DNA of 64,000 nucleotides from Sporomusaceae bacterium (GCA_031460455.1 JAVKTQ010000008.1:62001-126000); one strand, 5' to 3'. Shown: positions 1-10,288, numbered from the stretch's first letter. Numbers and translations: made by a program. Notes: generated by a model from the sequence alone, not told the origin.

Positions 1-109
1 GGTTAAAGGGTAGCTCCCGGCCGGATTAAGGCAAGTTAGACATCAGCGGGCCTGCCGGCCCGGGAAAAAGCTGGTTTTCTAAAAAGCATCATTTAGGAGG
101 TTTAGTGAA
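1..109 (+). other. Leader region upstream of tuf
   Basis: This stretch holds no gene that I can identify. A short GC hairpin (GGGCC at 48-52 with GGCCC at 57-61) lies in the middle and has no clear T-run after it. A strong ribosome binding site (AGGAGG, 95-100) precedes the tuf start codon. In related genomes fusA lies directly upstream, so this is probably the fusA-tuf spacer; that is inference. Confidence 0.5.
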
Positions 110-1312
110 ATGGCAAAGAAGAAGTTTGAGAGGACCAAACCGCACGTTAACATTGGCACCATCGGTCACGTCGACCATGGCAAGACCTCGCTGACCGCGG
201 CTATCACGCTGCTGCTGTCCAAGTCGGGCGGCGCGACGTTCGTCGCCTACGACCAGATCGACAAGGCGCCGGAAGAGCGCGAGCGCGGCATTACGATCAA
301 CACCGCCCACGTGGAATACGAGACCGAGAAGCGCCACTACGCGCACGTCGACTGCCCCGGCCACGCCGACTATGTCAAGAACATGATCACCGGGGCCGCC
401 CAGATGGACGGCGCTATCCTGGTGGTAAGCGCGGCCGACGGCCCGATGCCCCAGACCCGCGAACACATCCTGCTCTCCCGCCAGGTCGGCGTGCCGGCGA
501 TGGTGGTGTTCCTGAACAAGGCCGATATGGTTGACGACGCCGAGCTGATGGAGCTGGTGGAGATGGAAGTGCGCGAGCTGCTGTCGAGCTACGAGTTCCC
601 CGGCGACGACATCCCGGTAGTCTCCGGCTCGGCGACCAAGGCGCTGGCCTGCGGCTGCGCGAAGCGCGACTGCCAGTGGTGCGGCAAGATCATGGAGCTG
701 ATGGATGCCGTCGACGAGTACATCCCGACTCCGGAGCGCGCGACCGACAAGCCTTTCCTGATGCCTGTCGAGGACGTGTTCACGATCACGGGCCGCGGCA
801 CCGTGGCGACCGGCCGTGTGGAACGCGGTCAGGTCAAGGTTGGCGATACTGTCGAGATCGTCGGTATGACCGAGAAACCGAAATCGACGGTCGTAACGGG
901 CGTGGAAATGTTCCGCAAGCTGCTTGATTCGGCAGTGGCGGGCGACAATATCGGCGCGCTGCTGCGCGGCGTTGACCGCAAGGAAATCGAGCGCGGCCAG
1001 GTACTGGCGAAGCCGGGTTCGATCAAGCCGCACACCCAGTATAAAGCCGAGGTGTACGTGCTGTCGAAGGAAGAGGGCGGCCGCCATACGCCGTTCTTTA
1101 ACGGCTACCGTCCGCAGTTTTACTTCCGGACGACGGACGTAACCGGCGTGGTGACTCTGCCGGAGGGCGTCGAGATGGTAATGCCTGGCGATAACATCCA
1201 GATGGCGATCGCGCTGATTACGCCGATCGCGATCGAGGAAGGCCTGCGGTTCGCGATCCGCGAAGGCGGCCGCACGGTCGGCGCCGGCGTTGTCACCGCG
1301 ATCAGCGAGTAA
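110..1312 (+). CDS. tuf: Elongation factor Tu
   Basis: EF-Tu is the GTPase that brings aminoacyl-tRNA to the ribosomal A site. The 400-residue product has the P-loop [10 protein letters not shown] near residue 20, DCPGH (switch II) near 82 and NKAD near 137, followed by the two beta-barrel domains. One oddity is a cysteine cluster at residues 181, 183, 188 and 191 (CGC-x4-CQWC) in the G domain just before the KIMELMD segment. It looks like a small zinc knuckle, absent from E. coli EF-Tu but, as I recall, present in some anaerobic Firmicutes. The start ATG has AGGAGG ten bases upstream. The gene is followed by its own terminator and then the S10 operon. Confidence 0.98.
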   Translation: MAKKKFERTKPHVNIGTIGHVDHGKTSLTAAITLLLSKSGGATFVAYDQIDKAPEERERGITINTAHVEYETEKRHYAHVDCPGHADYVKNMITGAAQMDGAILVVSAADGPMPQTREHILLSRQVGVPAMVVFLNKADMVDDAELMELVEMEVRELLSSYEFPGDDIPVVSGSATKALACGCAKRDCQWCGKIMELMDAVDEYIPTPERATDKPFLMPVEDVFTITGRGTVATGRVERGQVKVGDTVEIVGMTEKPKSTVVTGVEMFRKLLDSAVAGDNIGALLRGVDRKEIERGQVLAKPGSIKPHTQYKAEVYVLSKEEGGRHTPFFNGYRPQFYFRTTDVTGVVTLPEGVEMVMPGDNIQMAIALITPIAIEEGLRFAIREGGRTVGAGVVTAISE

Positions 1313-1330
1313 CATCCCGCTTTCAGGTTC

Positions 1331-1377
1331 GGGCGGGGCGGCTACCCGGCCGCCCCGGCCCGGATATGGTTTTTTTC
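1331..1377 (+). terminator. Rho-independent terminator after tuf
   Basis: GGGGCGGC (1335-1342) pairs perfectly with GCCGCCCC (1349-1356) around a 6-base loop. A run of seven Ts follows at 1370-1376, slightly farther from the stem than usual. It would separate tuf transcription from the S10 operon. Confidence 0.6.
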
Positions 1378-1486
1378 AGTATATATCGGTTTTCCCAAGG
1401 CGATGAGACGGGATGTTGCCCGCGTTGCGGGGAAACTCCCGTTGAGAATGTCCGTTCATGAAACTGGGCGATAAGGAGGCAACAAA
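1378..1486 (+). promoter_or_regulatory. S10 operon leader with two-tier hairpin
   Basis: The spacer upstream of rpsJ contains a nested hairpin: ACGGG (1408-1412) with CCCGT (1438-1442), enclosing CCCGC (1419-1423) with GCGGG (1427-1431). S10 operon leaders in other bacteria are targets of ribosomal-protein autoregulation, so this is a plausible regulatory leader. I do not recognise it as a described class. AAGGAGG before rpsJ at 1474-1480 is the ribosome binding site. Confidence 0.35.
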
Positions 1487-1798
1487 ATGGCTAAACAACA
1501 GAAAATCAGGATCCGCCTGAAGGCATACGATCACAAGGCGCTGGACGCCAGCGCGGCCAAAATCGTCGATACCGCCAAACGCACCGGTGCGATGGTATCG
1601 GGACCCATCCCGCTTCCCACCGAGAAGAATATCTTCACGATCTTGCGTTCACCCCATGTCAATAAGGATTCCCGCGAGCAGTTCGAGATGCGGACCCACA
1701 AGCGCCTTATTGATATCGTCGAGCCGACCCCGAAGACGGTTGACGCGCTTATGCGCCTTGACCTGCCGGCTGGCGTGGACATCGAGATTAAGCTGTAA
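1487..1798 (+). CDS. rpsJ: 30S ribosomal protein S10
   Basis: S10 is part of the 30S head and, as NusE, of transcription antitermination complexes. The 103-residue product matches the family length. It carries the characteristic [12 protein letters not shown] start and the [12 protein letters not shown] segment that forms the extended loop. It is the first gene of the S10 operon. The ATG follows an AAGGAGG site. rplC begins 13 bases after its stop, consistent with co-translation. Confidence 0.98.
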   Translation: MAKQQKIRIRLKAYDHKALDASAAKIVDTAKRTGAMVSGPIPLPTEKNIFTILRSPHVNKDSREQFEMRTHKRLIDIVEPTPKTVDALMRLDLPAGVDIEIKL

Positions 1799-1811
1799 GG
1801 GGGTGGCATAA

Positions 1812-2453
1812 ATGTCTAAAGGTATTTTAGGTAAGAAACTTGGTATGACGCAGATCTTTACCGCCAAAGGCGAGGTCATCCCGGTGACGGTCGTCGAGGC
1901 TGGCGCCAGCGTCGTACTTCAGAATAAGACTGTCGAGAGCGACGGCTATAACGCTGTGCAGCTCGGGTTTGGCGTTATCAAGGATAAGAAGGCCACCAAG
2001 CCGATGAAGGGCCATTTCGCCAAGGCCGGCGCCAAGCCGGTGAAGTTCATCCGCGAGCTCCGTCTGCCGAGCGCTCCCGAGTATAAGGTCGGCGAGACGA
2101 TCGGCGTGGATGTGTTCAGCGAAGGCGAAATTATCGATGTGACCGGTACCGCCAAGGGCAAGGGATTTGCCGGCGGCATCAAGCGCCACCATTTCAAGCG
2201 CGGCCCGATGGGCCACGGTTCCAAGTCGCACCGCGAGCCGGGCACTATCGGTTCCCGGATGAGCGGCGGCGGCGGCAAGGTTTTCAAGGGCAAGAAGCTC
2301 CCCGGCCACATGGGTGGCAACAAGGTTACCGTGCAGGGTCTCAAGGTCGCGAGAATCGACGCGGCCCGCAATCTCATCCTGATCAAGGGCGCCGTACCCG
2401 GTCCGCGGGGCAGCTTCGTTGTCATCAGGGACACGGTAAAAAAGGCGAAGTAA
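1812..2453 (+). CDS. rplC: 50S ribosomal protein L3
   Basis: L3 is a primary assembly protein of the large subunit whose central loop approaches the peptidyl transferase centre. The 213-residue product starts [16 protein letters not shown], the standard bacterial L3 N-terminus. It contains the glycine-rich [15 protein letters not shown] loop near residues 137-151. It sits second in the S10 operon, between rpsJ and rplD. Confidence 0.98.
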   Translation: MSKGILGKKLGMTQIFTAKGEVIPVTVVEAGASVVLQNKTVESDGYNAVQLGFGVIKDKKATKPMKGHFAKAGAKPVKFIRELRLPSAPEYKVGETIGVDVFSEGEIIDVTGTAKGKGFAGGIKRHHFKRGPMGHGSKSHREPGTIGSRMSGGGGKVFKGKKLPGHMGGNKVTVQGLKVARIDAARNLILIKGAVPGPRGSFVVIRDTVKKAK

Positions 2454-2487
2454 CCGCAACTGGTGACGCGAAAGGAGGACTTAGGAT

Positions 2488-3114
2488 ATGCCGAAAGTAT
2501 CAGTTTATAACATGACCGGCGCCCAGACCGGCGAAATAGAGCTTAACGATGACGTGTTCGGCGTCGAGGTGAACGAGGCTGTTATGCACCAGGCAGTGGT
2601 GATGCAGCTTGCCAGCCGTCGCCTGGGTACGGCCTCTACCAAGACCCGCGGCCTGGTCCGCGGCGGCGGCAGAAAGCCGTGGCGCCAGAAAGGCACCGGC
2701 CGCGCCCGCTCGGGCAGCACCCGCTCGCCGATTTGGGTCGGCGGCGGCACCGTTTTCGGCCCGCTGCCCCGCAGTTATGCTTTTTCGATGCCGCGCAAGG
2801 CCCGCCGCCTGGCGATCAGGTCGGCTCTGTCGGCCAAGGTCAAGGCGGGCGAGCTGATGGTGATGGAGGATATCGCCATCGCCGAGCCCAAGACGAAGAC
2901 GGTGGTCAATATGCTCGACAGCCTGAAGGTGGGCGACGATAAGGCGCTTATCATCATGGCTGCGCTCGACGAGAATGTCGAGAAGTCGGCCCGGAATATC
3001 CCGGGGGTGAAGAGCATTACTTCGATGGGCCTGAATGTGTACGATATTCTGTACCACGATAAGGTTCTGATTACGAAAGACGCGGTCAGCAAGATTGAGG
3101 AGGTGTTGGCGTAA
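2488..3114 (+). CDS. rplD: 50S ribosomal protein L4
   Basis: L4 lines the polypeptide exit tunnel. In E. coli it represses the S10 operon; I cannot tell whether it does so here. The 208-residue product shows the family signature [15 protein letters not shown] near residues 67-81, within the tunnel loop, followed by GGGTVFGP. Its TAA stop overlaps the rplW start by one base (TAATG), so the two are translationally coupled. Confidence 0.97.
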   Translation: MPKVSVYNMTGAQTGEIELNDDVFGVEVNEAVMHQAVVMQLASRRLGTASTKTRGLVRGGGRKPWRQKGTGRARSGSTRSPIWVGGGTVFGPLPRSYAFSMPRKARRLAIRSALSAKVKAGELMVMEDIAIAEPKTKTVVNMLDSLKVGDDKALIIMAALDENVEKSARNIPGVKSITSMGLNVYDILYHDKVLITKDAVSKIEEVLA

Positions 3115-3401
3115 TGGCAAATGCGCGCGACATCCTGATCCGCCCGCTTATCACCGAGAAGGCTACGGCGCTGATGGCGGACAACAAGTATACGTTCGTT
3201 GTCCCGCTCAAGGCCAATAAGATCGAGATCCGCCAGGCGGTCGAGCAGATTTTCAAGGTGAAGGTGCTTGACGTGAATACTATCCGCGTGATGGGCAAGA
3301 TGAAGCGGATGGGTAAGAACCAAGGCAAACGCCCGGATTACAAGAAGGCCATCGTTAAGCTGGCTCCGGGACAGAGCATTGAGTTCTTCGAAGGCTTATA
3401 A
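3114..3401 (+). CDS. rplW: 50S ribosomal protein L23
   Basis: L23 lies at the exit tunnel opening and docks trigger factor and SRP. The 95-residue product has the typical [14 protein letters not shown]-terminus and the [15 protein letters not shown] segment. The start overlaps the rplD stop by one base. An AGGAGG site lies between it and rplB. Confidence 0.97.
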   Translation: MANARDILIRPLITEKATALMADNKYTFVVPLKANKIEIRQAVEQIFKVKVLDVNTIRVMGKMKRMGKNQGKRPDYKKAIVKLAPGQSIEFFEGL

Positions 3402-3421
3402 GGTTGTAAGGAGGGGCACCA

Positions 3422-4249
3422 ATGGCAGTTAAGTCCTTTAAACCCTACGCTCCGGGGCGGCGGTTCATGACGGTGGCCAGTTTCGACGAGGTTACCACCG
3501 ACAGGCCGGAAAAGTCGCTTACCGAGAGACTGCATAAACACGGCGGCCGCAACCAGCAGGGCCGTCTGACCGTCCGCCATCAGGGCGGCGGCCACAAGCG
3601 TCTGTACCGTATAGTCGATTTCAAGCGTAATAAGGACGGCGTCCCGGCGAAGGTGGCGACGATCGAGTACGATCCGAACCGCTCGGCGCGCATCGCTCTC
3701 CTGAATTACGCCGATGGCGAGAAGCGCTATATCCTGGCCCCCAACGGGCTTAAGGTGGGCGATACGATCATGAGCGGCGCGGGCGCCGATATCAAGGTCG
3801 GCAACGCTCTGGCGCTGAAGGATATCCCGGTGGGCACGCAGGTCCACAATATCGAGATGAAGATCGGCAAGGGCGGCCAGATGGTCCGCAGCGCCGGCGC
3901 ATCTGCCCAGCTGATGGCCAAGGAAGGCGGCAACGCTCTTCTGCGCCTGCCGTCCGGCGAGCTCCGCAAGGTGCATGTGAATTGCCGGGCGACTATCGGC
4001 CAGGTAGGCAACCTGGAGCACGAGAATATTACGATCGGCAAGGCCGGCCGTTCGCGCTGGATGGGGATCCGCCCCGCCAACCGCGGCGTGGCGATGAACC
4101 CGATCGACCATCCGCATGGCGGTGGCGAGGGCCGTTCGCCTATCGGCCGCAAGCACCCGGTCACCCCGTGGGGCAAGCACGCCGCCGGGGCCAAGACCCG
4201 CGGCAAGAAGGCTTCGGACCGCCTGATTGTCAAGAGAAGGACGAAATAA
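3422..4249 (+). CDS. rplB: 50S ribosomal protein L2
   Basis: L2 is needed for subunit association and peptidyl transfer. The product has 275 residues, the usual length. It carries the hallmark motif [17 protein letters not shown] near residues 225-241, which contains the conserved functional histidine, and the basic C-terminal tail that contacts 23S rRNA. It is the fifth gene of the S10 operon. Confidence 0.98.
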   Translation: MAVKSFKPYAPGRRFMTVASFDEVTTDRPEKSLTERLHKHGGRNQQGRLTVRHQGGGHKRLYRIVDFKRNKDGVPAKVATIEYDPNRSARIALLNYADGEKRYILAPNGLKVGDTIMSGAGADIKVGNALALKDIPVGTQVHNIEMKIGKGGQMVRSAGASAQLMAKEGGNALLRLPSGELRKVHVNCRATIGQVGNLEHENITIGKAGRSRWMGIRPANRGVAMNPIDHPHGGGEGRSPIGRKHPVTPWGKHAAGAKTRGKKASDRLIVKRRTK

Positions 4250-4275
4250 CCGCATAGCGAAAGGAGGCCTGTAGG

Positions 4276-4557
4276 GTGTCAAGATCTATTAAAAAAGGAC
4301 CGTATGTTCACGAAAGTCTGCTCAAGAAGATAAAAGCCATGAACGCCAAGAATGAGAAGAAGGTTGTCAAGACCTGGTCTCGGGCGTCGACTATCCTGCC
4401 CAATTTTGTCGGCCATACTATCGCTGTGCATGACGGCCGCAAGCATGTGCCGGTGTATATCACCGAGGATATGGTCGGCCATAAGCTGGGCGAGTTCGCG
4501 CCGACCCGTTCTTTCCGCGGGCATGGCGGTTCCGAAAAAGCAACATCGCTGAAATAG
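4276..4557 (+). CDS. rpsS: 30S ribosomal protein S19
   Basis: S19 sits in the 30S head and forms a complex with S13 near the A-site tRNA. The 93-residue product begins [15 protein letters not shown] and contains [16 protein letters not shown] near the C-terminus, both typical. Translation starts at GTG (4276), with AAGGAGG ten bases upstream. Confidence 0.97.
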   Translation: MSRSIKKGPYVHESLLKKIKAMNAKNEKKVVKTWSRASTILPNFVGHTIAVHDGRKHVPVYITEDMVGHKLGEFAPTRSFRGHGGSEKATSLK

Positions 4558-4578
4558 CCGACCGAGAGGGGGTTTATC

Positions 4579-4911
4579 ATGGAAGCCAAGGCAATTGCCA
4601 AGTATATCCGCATAGCGCCGCGCAAGGTCCGGATTGTTATCGATCTTATCCGCGGCAAGAATGTGGGCGAAGCTTTCGCCATCTTGAAGCACACGCCTAA
4701 GGTCGCGTCCGAGGTGGTGGAGAAGGTGCTCAAGTCGGCTGTGGCCAACGCCGAGCATAATTATGATATGAATACCGACAAGCTGTATGTCGCAGCCGCC
4801 TACGCCGACCAGGGCCCGACCCTGAAGCGGATACACCCGCGCTCCCGCGGCCAGGCCTTTAAAATCCTGAAGCGGTCGAGCCATGTGACGGTTGTCGTAA
4901 AAGAACGCTAA
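4579..4911 (+). CDS. rplV: 50S ribosomal protein L22
   Basis: L22 lines the exit tunnel with L4 and is a known site of macrolide resistance changes. The 110-residue product has the expected [21 protein letters not shown]-terminal segment and the [18 protein letters not shown] loop that enters the tunnel. It lies between rpsS and rpsC in the S10 operon. Confidence 0.97.
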   Translation: MEAKAIAKYIRIAPRKVRIVIDLIRGKNVGEAFAILKHTPKVASEVVEKVLKSAVANAEHNYDMNTDKLYVAAAYADQGPTLKRIHPRSRGQAFKILKRSSHVTVVVKER

Positions 4912-4931
4912 GCGGCGAAGGAGGGAAAGAA

Positions 4932-5675
4932 GTGGGTCAAAAGGTCAATCCGCACGGACTTAGGATCGGCATCATCAAGAACTGGGACGCCAGGTGGTTC
5001 GCCGACAAGGACTACGCCAAGCTGCTCCACGAGGATGTCAAGATCCGTGAGTATATTAAGAAGAAGCTTTATTCCGCCGGGATTTCCCGCGTGGAGATCG
5101 AACGGGCCGCAACCCGCGTGAAGGTGACTATCCATACCGCGAAGCCGGGGATGGTTATCGGCCGCGGCGGCGCCGGTATCGAGGATCTCAAGAAGGGCCT
5201 GAAGGAGCTCGCCGGCAAGGTTATCGATGTGAATATCGCCGAGATTAAGCAGGCTGAGCTGGATTCTACGCTGGTGGCCGAGAATATCGCCGCCCAGCTG
5301 GAGAAGCGGATCGCTTTCCGCCGCGCGATGAAGCAGTCGGTGGGCCGTACGATGCGCATGGGCGCCAAGGGTATCAAGGTTATGGTGGGCGGCCGTTTGG
5401 GCGGCGCCGAGATCGCGCGTACCGAGAGTTACCGCGAGGGCAGCATCCCGCTGCATACTCTGCGGGCCGATATCGATTACGGCACCGCCGAGGCTCACAC
5501 GACTTACGGCCGTATCGGCGTGAAGGTGTGGATTTATAAGGGCGAGGTTCTTCCGCAGGCGCCGAAGTTGGCTTCTGCCGGCGAGACGAGCCAGGAGACG
5601 AGACCCGAACCCCGGCGCGAAAGGCGTGCCCCCAGGAAGGACGCTGCCGTCGCCGCTGAAGGGAGCGATAAGTAA
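4932..5675 (+). CDS. rpsC: 30S ribosomal protein S3
   Basis: S3 helps form the mRNA entry channel. The 247-residue product has the N-terminal [13 protein letters not shown] motif, a type II KH domain with [11 protein letters not shown] near residues 74-84, and the C-terminal domain with [13 protein letters not shown] charged tail of about 30 residues ([13 protein letters not shown]) extends past the conserved fold, as often seen in Firmicutes. Translation starts at GTG. The stop overlaps the rplP start by one base. Confidence 0.97.
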   Translation: MGQKVNPHGLRIGIIKNWDARWFADKDYAKLLHEDVKIREYIKKKLYSAGISRVEIERAATRVKVTIHTAKPGMVIGRGGAGIEDLKKGLKELAGKVIDVNIAEIKQAELDSTLVAENIAAQLEKRIAFRRAMKQSVGRTMRMGAKGIKVMVGGRLGGAEIARTESYREGSIPLHTLRADIDYGTAEAHTTYGRIGVKVWIYKGEVLPQAPKLASAGETSQETRPEPRRERRAPRKDAAVAAEGSDK

Positions 5676-6124
5676 TGCTTCTGCCGAAAAGAGTGAAGCA
5701 CCGTAAGCAGTTCCGCGGCCGCATGACGGGCAAGGCCAATAAGGGCAATACGATCAGTCACGGCGAGTATGGTTTGGTCGCGCTTGAGCCGGCCTGGATC
5801 ACGAACCGCCAGATCGAGGCGGCCCGTATCGCCATGACCCGTTATATCAAGCGCGGCGGTCAGGTGTGGATCAAGATTTTCCCCGATAAGCCGATTACCG
5901 CCAAGCCGGCCGAGACCCGTATGGGCAGCGGCAAGGGTTCGCCCGAGTATTGGGTGGCGGTTGTGAAACCGGGCCGCGTTATGTTCGAGCTGGCCGGTGT
6001 GCCTGAAGAGGAAGCAAAAGAGGCCCTGCGTCTGGCTGCCCACAAGCTTCCCATTAAGACGAAGTTCGCCAAGAAGGAAGAGGCGGGCCAAGACCATGAA
6101 GAAGTGGGTGGTGACGCGCAATGA
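5675..6124 (+). CDS. rplP: 50S ribosomal protein L16
   Basis: L16 contacts the elbow of A- and P-site tRNA and is needed late in subunit assembly. The 149-residue product has the canonical [18 protein letters not shown] start and the [17 protein letters not shown] segment. An acidic tail (residues about 132-149) makes it a few residues longer than usual. It overlaps rpmC by four bases (ATGA). Confidence 0.97.
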   Translation: MLLPKRVKHRKQFRGRMTGKANKGNTISHGEYGLVALEPAWITNRQIEAARIAMTRYIKRGGQVWIKIFPDKPITAKPAETRMGSGKGSPEYWVAVVKPGRVMFELAGVPEEEAKEALRLAAHKLPIKTKFAKKEEAGQDHEEVGGDAQ

Positions 6125-6324
6125 AAGTGAAAGATGTCCGCGATATGAGCGTTAATGAGCTCGACCAGAAGTTGGTCGGCCTGAAAGATGAGCTTTTCAA
6201 CCTTCGGTTTCAGCACGCGACCGGCCAACTGGAGAATCCGATGCGGATTAAAGAGGTCAAGAAGACGATCGCCCGCATTAAGACGATTCAGCGCGAGCGC
6301 GAGCTAAAGGCCAAGCAGGCTTAA
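6121..6324 (+). CDS. rpmC: 50S ribosomal protein L29
   Basis: L29 is a small two-helix protein at the exit tunnel rim, next to L23. The 67-residue product contains [20 protein letters not shown], the family signature, followed by an [11 protein letters not shown]-terminal helix. The ATGA overlap with rplP indicates translational coupling. Confidence 0.96.
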   Translation: MKVKDVRDMSVNELDQKLVGLKDELFNLRFQHATGQLENPMRIKEVKKTIARIKTIQRERELKAKQA

Positions 6325-6374
6325 GCCGGCCTAGAGGTTATGTGGGAAAGTGCAGTCGGAAGGAGGCTAGAAAC

Positions 6375-6635
6375 GTGACGGAAGAGAGAAACGAACGCAA
6401 GATTAGGATCGGCAAGGTGGTCAGCGATAAGATGCAGAAGACGGTGGTTGTTGCCGTGGAGCGTCTGGTTCGTCACCCCCTGTATAATAAACCGGTCAAA
6501 ACGACGACCAAGTTCAAGGCTCACGATGAGAACAACGAGAGCAAGATGGGCGATACCGTGAAGATCATGGAGACCCGGCCGCTGTCGAAAGACAAGCGCT
6601 GGCGCGTCGTGGAGATTATGGAGAAGGCGAAATAG
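6375..6635 (+). CDS. rpsQ: 30S ribosomal protein S17
   Basis: S17 is an OB-fold protein binding 16S rRNA early in 30S assembly. I chose the GTG at 6375, giving 86 residues that begin [13 protein letters not shown], because AAGGAGG lies about ten bases upstream. The reading frame is open 11 codons further upstream to 6342, but that extension has no ribosome binding site and is not family-like. The motif [14 protein letters not shown] is typical. Confidence 0.96.
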   Translation: MTEERNERKIRIGKVVSDKMQKTVVVAVERLVRHPLYNKPVKTTTKFKAHDENNESKMGDTVKIMETRPLSKDKRWRVVEIMEKAK

Positions 6636-6665
6636 GCTGGATGTTCCGCAAAGGAGGGAAAACCG

Positions 6666-7034
6666 ATGATCCAACAAGAGACTATCCTTAACGTCGCCGA
6701 TAACACCGGCGCCAAACAGATCCTTTGCATCCGGGTCCTCGGCGGGTCGTATCGCCGCTACGCCAATATCGGCGACGTGATCGTGGCCGCTGTTAAGGAC
6801 GCTACACCCGGTGGCGTGGTCAAGAAGGGCGAAGTGGTGAAAGCGGTGGTCGTTCGTTCGTGCAAGGGTTTGCGCCGTCCGGACGGCTCTCATATCAAGT
6901 TCGACGAGAATGCGGCTGTGATCATCAAGGACGATAAGAGCCCGCGCGGTACCCGTATTTTTGGGCCGGTGGCCAGGGAGCTGCGCGAGAAGGAATTCAT
7001 GAAGATCATTTCGCTGGCGCCGGAAGTAATCTAG
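6666..7034 (+). CDS. rplN: 50S ribosomal protein L14
   Basis: L14 is a beta-barrel protein at the subunit interface. The 122-residue product matches the family exactly in length. It has [17 protein letters not shown] at the N-terminus and the conserved DEN..VII segment followed by [14 protein letters not shown]. It opens the second half of the superoperon (spc operon in E. coli terms), 30 bases after rpsQ. Confidence 0.97.
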   Translation: MIQQETILNVADNTGAKQILCIRVLGGSYRRYANIGDVIVAAVKDATPGGVVKKGEVVKAVVVRSCKGLRRPDGSHIKFDENAAVIIKDDKSPRGTRIFGPVARELREKEFMKIISLAPEVI

Positions 7035-7058
7035 TTGTTTTGAGGAGGTGGCCGGAAA

Positions 7059-7397
7059 ATGTCCGACGCTGTTAAACTGCACGTGAGAAAAGGCGATACT
7101 GTCGTCATCCTGTCCGGGAAGGACAAGGGTAAAAAGGGCAAGATCATCGAGGCTCTGCCGAAAAAGGGCAAGATCATCGTTGAGGGTGTCAATAAGGTCA
7201 AGCGTCACGCCAAACCGACCCAGAAGACGCCCCAGGGCGGCATCCAGGTCAAGGAGGCGGCGATGTCTTCTTCGAAGGCTATGCTGATTTGCCCGTCCTG
7301 CGATAAGCCGACCCGCATCAAGCATACGGCTCTGGCGAGCGGCAAGTCGGCCCGCACTTGCAAGCATTGCGGCGAGATCATCGACAAGGATAAATAG
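7059..7397 (+). CDS. rplX: 50S ribosomal protein L24
   Basis: L24 initiates 50S assembly. The 112-residue product has an N-terminal KOW motif (VRKGDTVVILSGKDKGKKG, residues about 9-27). The C-terminal half has two CxxC pairs (CPSC near residue 79, CKHC near 103), which could form a zinc ribbon of the kind seen in many Firmicutes L24 proteins. Confidence 0.96.
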   Translation: MSDAVKLHVRKGDTVVILSGKDKGKKGKIIEALPKKGKIIVEGVNKVKRHAKPTQKTPQGGIQVKEAAMSSSKAMLICPSCDKPTRIKHTALASGKSARTCKHCGEIIDKDK

Positions 7398-7422
7398 ACG
7401 CGCGGAAAGGAGGTAACTAGCT

Positions 7423-7965
7423 ATGGCCAGATTGAAAGAGAAGTATCTCAAGGAAGTAGCCCCGGCTATGATGGAGAAGTTCGGTTATAAGAACGTCATG
7501 GAGATTCCCCGGGTCGAGAAAGTGATTGTTAATATGGGCGTCGGCGAGGCTGTGGCCAATCCGAAGGTTTTGGACGCCGCTGTTAACGATCTTATGACGA
7601 TCGTCGGGCAACGGCCGGTGGTGACGCGGGCGAAGAAGTCGATCGCGGCGTTTAAGATCAGGCAAGGTATGGCGATAGGGACGAAGGTTACCCTGCGCGG
7701 CGAACGGATGTATCAGTTCCTCGATAAGCTCCTCAATGTAGCCCTCCCGCGCGTTCGCGACTTCCGCGGCGTTAGCCCGAAGTCTTTCGACGGGCGCGGC
7801 AATTATACCATGGGTATCAAGGAGCAGTTGATCTTCCCGGAGATCGATTACGATAAGGTGGATAAGGTCCGCGGTATGGATATTATCGTGGTGACTACCG
7901 CCAATACGGACGAAGAGGCGAGGGAACTCCTGAAACTGATGGGCATGCCGTTTAGCGCTGCATAA
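7423..7965 (+). CDS. rplE: 50S ribosomal protein L5
   Basis: L5 binds 5S rRNA and contacts P-site tRNA. The 180-residue product has the family length and the signature [22 protein letters not shown] near residues 110-130. The start is ATG, with AAGGAGG nine bases upstream. rpsN follows after 14 bases. Confidence 0.97.
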   Translation: MARLKEKYLKEVAPAMMEKFGYKNVMEIPRVEKVIVNMGVGEAVANPKVLDAAVNDLMTIVGQRPVVTRAKKSIAAFKIRQGMAIGTKVTLRGERMYQFLDKLLNVALPRVRDFRGVSPKSFDGRGNYTMGIKEQLIFPEIDYDKVDKVRGMDIIVVTTANTDEEARELLKLMGMPFSAA

Positions 7966-7979
7966 AAGGAGGGAAAGCT

Positions 7980-8165
7980 GTGGCTAAGAAGGCGCTGATT
8001 GAAAAGTGGAAGCGCGAACCGAAGTTTTCGGTGCGCAAGTATAACAGATGTAAGATTTGCGGTCGTCCGCACGGTTATCTGCGCAAGTTCGAGCTTTGCC
8101 GGATATGCTTCCGCAAGCTCAGCTACCAGGGCGCTGTTCCCGGTGTGACGAAGGCTAGTTGGTAA
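7980..8165 (+). CDS. rpsN: 30S ribosomal protein S14, zinc-binding type
   Basis: S14 is a late-assembling 30S head protein. The 61-residue product is the short zinc type (S14Z), with [21 protein letters not shown] providing the CxxC...CxxC ligands near residues 24-43. The start codon is GTG at 7980, with AGGAGGG just upstream. No zinc-free paralogue is visible in this window. Confidence 0.97.
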   Translation: MAKKALIEKWKREPKFSVRKYNRCKICGRPHGYLRKFELCRICFRKLSYQGAVPGVTKASW

Positions 8166-8193
8166 GAAGCAACCGAAGGGGGGTTTAAAGGCT

Positions 8194-8592
8194 ATGGTAA
8201 TGACCGATCCGATTGCCGATATGCTGACGCGGATTCGCAATGCAAATTCGGTTTATCACGATAAAGTGGAGATTCCTGCGTCGAAGATTAAGCAGGCGAT
8301 CGTTGAGATCCTCAAGCTTGAGGGTTTTGTCAAGGATTATGAGAAGATTTCCGATAGCAAGCAGGGTATCCTGAGGGTTTCCCTGAAGTACGGCGCCAAC
8401 CGCGAGAAGGTTATCACCGGCATCAAGCGGATTTCCAAGCCCGGCCTTAGGGTTTACGCTAAAGGGGATCAGTTGCCGCGCGTGCTTGGCGGCCTTGGCA
8501 TCGCCATCATTTCGACTTCCAAGGGCATCATGAGCGATAAGCAGGCCCGCAAGGAAGGTCTCGGCGGCGAGGTTATCGCTTACGTTTGGTAA
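8194..8592 (+). CDS. rpsH: 30S ribosomal protein S8
   Basis: S8 binds the central domain of 16S rRNA; in E. coli it represses the spc operon. The 132-residue product begins [18 protein letters not shown] and ends with [16 protein letters not shown]...GGEVIAYVW, as expected. Translation could start at 8194 or two codons later at 8200. The GGGGGG tract at 8176-8181 fits 8194 slightly better. Confidence 0.97.
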   Translation: MVMTDPIADMLTRIRNANSVYHDKVEIPASKIKQAIVEILKLEGFVKDYEKISDSKQGILRVSLKYGANREKVITGIKRISKPGLRVYAKGDQLPRVLGGLGIAIISTSKGIMSDKQARKEGLGGEVIAYVW

Positions 8593-8616
8593 GTTTTCGA
8601 ACTAGGAGGTGCACAT

Positions 8617-9165
8617 ATGTCGAGAATTGGCAGGATGCCAATCGCCGTTCCCGCGGGCGTGACCGTCAAGGTCGACGGTAACGTGGTGTCGGTCAAGGGC
8701 CCTAAGGGCGAATTGACCCGCACGATCCCGAAGGAAATGATCGTTGAGATCGGCGAGGGTGTCGTTAATATCAACCGGCCTTCGGAGGAGAAGAAGCATA
8801 AGTCGCTGCACGGCCTGACCCGGACGCTGGTGGCCAATATGGTGACCGGTGTGACGACGGGTTTCGCAAGGACGCTGGAGATCGCCGGGGTGGGCTACCG
8901 CGCCGCTAAGGCGGGGACGAAGCTGAATCTGACGCTGGGCTTTTCGCATCCGGTGGAGGTCAATCCGCCGGAGGGTATTACGATCGAGGTTCCCGCTCCT
9001 AATCGGATCGTGGTTTCCGGGATCGATAAAGAGGCTGTCGGCGCTCTTGCCGCAAAGATCCGCTCTTTCCGCGAGCCTGAGCCTTATAAGGGCAAAGGGA
9101 TCAAGTACGAGGGCGAAGTGGTCCGTCGCAAGGCTGGCAAGGCCGGCGCCAAGGGCAAGAAGTAA
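8617..9165 (+). CDS. rplF: 50S ribosomal protein L6
   Basis: L6 sits near the sarcin-ricin loop and factor-binding site. The 182-residue product begins [15 protein letters not shown]. Near the C-terminus it has the signature [21 protein letters not shown]. The start ATG follows AGGAGG. Gene order rpsH-rplF-rplR is the standard one. Confidence 0.97.
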   Translation: MSRIGRMPIAVPAGVTVKVDGNVVSVKGPKGELTRTIPKEMIVEIGEGVVNINRPSEEKKHKSLHGLTRTLVANMVTGVTTGFARTLEIAGVGYRAAKAGTKLNLTLGFSHPVEVNPPEGITIEVPAPNRIVVSGIDKEAVGALAAKIRSFREPEPYKGKGIKYEGEVVRRKAGKAGAKGKK

Positions 9166-9189
9166 GCTTACGGAAAGGAGTGAAGTATC

Positions 9190-9552
9190 TTGCTGCGTAA
9201 AGAGCCCAAGAATGTTGCGAGGAAGAAGAGGCATCTGCGGTTGCGCAAGAAGCTTGTCGGCACTGCCGAGAAGCCGCGCCTCAATGTCTTCCGCAGCTTG
9301 AACCACATATACGCTCAGATTATCGATGACGAACGGGGTGCTACGTTGGTGGCCGCCGGGTCGATGGATAAGGATCTCGGCCTTGAGTACGGCGGAAATG
9401 CCGGCGCTGCCAAGGCGGTGGGCGAGGCTATCGCGAAGAAGGCCCTGGCGAAGGGTATCAAGGCGGTGGTTTTCGACCGCGGCGGTTATATTTATCACGG
9501 CCGGGTGGCGGCTTTGGCCGCTGCGGCACGGGAAGCGGGCCTCGAATTTTAG
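9190..9552 (+). CDS. rplR: 50S ribosomal protein L18
   Basis: L18 binds 5S rRNA together with L5. The 120-residue product contains [20 protein letters not shown] and ends [15 protein letters not shown], both family hallmarks. I take TTG at 9190 as the start, because AAGGAG lies about nine bases upstream and no ATG occurs nearby in frame. Confidence 0.96.
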   Translation: MLRKEPKNVARKKRHLRLRKKLVGTAEKPRLNVFRSLNHIYAQIIDDERGATLVAAGSMDKDLGLEYGGNAGAAKAVGEAIAKKALAKGIKAVVFDRGGYIYHGRVAALAAAAREAGLEF

Positions 9553-9571
9553 GCAAAAAGGAGGGACATGA

Positions 9572-10072
9572 ATGGCCAGAATTGATCACGCGAATCTCGA
9601 CCTTAAGGAGAAAGTCGTATTTATAAACCGGGTTGCAAAGGTCGTTAAAGGCGGCCGACGTTTCTCTTTCAGCGCGCTGGTGGTTGTCGGCGACGGCAAC
9701 GGCTATGTGGGCGCAGGCCTGGGTAAGGCCGCGGAAGTGCCGGAGGCTATTCGCAAGGGTATCGAAGATGCGAAGAAAAATCTTATTAAGGTTCCTCTCG
9801 TCGGGACGACGATTACTCACGAGACGGTGGGCGTTTTCGGCGCAGGCAAGGTTTTGCTGAAGCCGGCTTCCGAAGGTACCGGCGTTATCGCCGGCGGCCC
9901 TGTCCGTGCGGTTCTCGAGCTGGCGGGTATCCACGATATTCTCACGAAGTCCCTGGGTTCGTCCAACGCCAATAACGCGGTGCGCGCCACTCTCAAGGGG
10001 CTCGAGCAGCTCAAACGGGCCGAGCAGGTTGCCCAGCTGCGCGGTAAAACGGTTCAGGAACTTCTGGGCTAA
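9572..10072 (+). CDS. rpsE: 30S ribosomal protein S5
   Basis: S5 lies at the mRNA entry site and affects decoding accuracy. The 166-residue product has the N-terminal double-stranded RNA-binding fold with [21 protein letters not shown] near residues 31-51. The C-terminal domain contains [19 protein letters not shown]. It lies 20 bases after rplR and 12 bases before rpmD. Confidence 0.97.
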   Translation: MARIDHANLDLKEKVVFINRVAKVVKGGRRFSFSALVVVGDGNGYVGAGLGKAAEVPEAIRKGIEDAKKNLIKVPLVGTTITHETVGVFGAGKVLLKPASEGTGVIAGGPVRAVLELAGIHDILTKSLGSSNANNAVRATLKGLEQLKRAEQVAQLRGKTVQELLG

Positions 10073-10084
10073 GGAGGAAAGGCC

Positions 10085-10270
10085 ATGGCTAAGCTCAAAA
10101 TTACTCTTACCCGCAGCCTGATTGGCCGCCAGGAGGATCAGCGCGCAACTGTGAAGGCGCTCGGCCTGGGCAAGGTCAACAGCTCGGTTATTCAGGATGA
10201 TTCCCCTGCGATCCGCGGTATGGTGCGCAAGGTTGAACATCTTGTCAGTGTTGAAGAAGTACAAGATTAG
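10085..10270 (+). CDS. rpmD: 50S ribosomal protein L30
   Basis: L30 is a small protein of the 50S subunit. The 61-residue product has the typical [27 protein letters not shown]-terminal portion (residues 4-29). The AAGGAGG ribosome binding site overlaps the rpsE stop region, so translation is likely coupled. Confidence 0.96.
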   Translation: MAKLKITLTRSLIGRQEDQRATVKALGLGKVNSSVIQDDSPAIRGMVRKVEHLVSVEEVQD

Positions 10271-10288
10271 TCGAGGAGGTGTTGCCGT

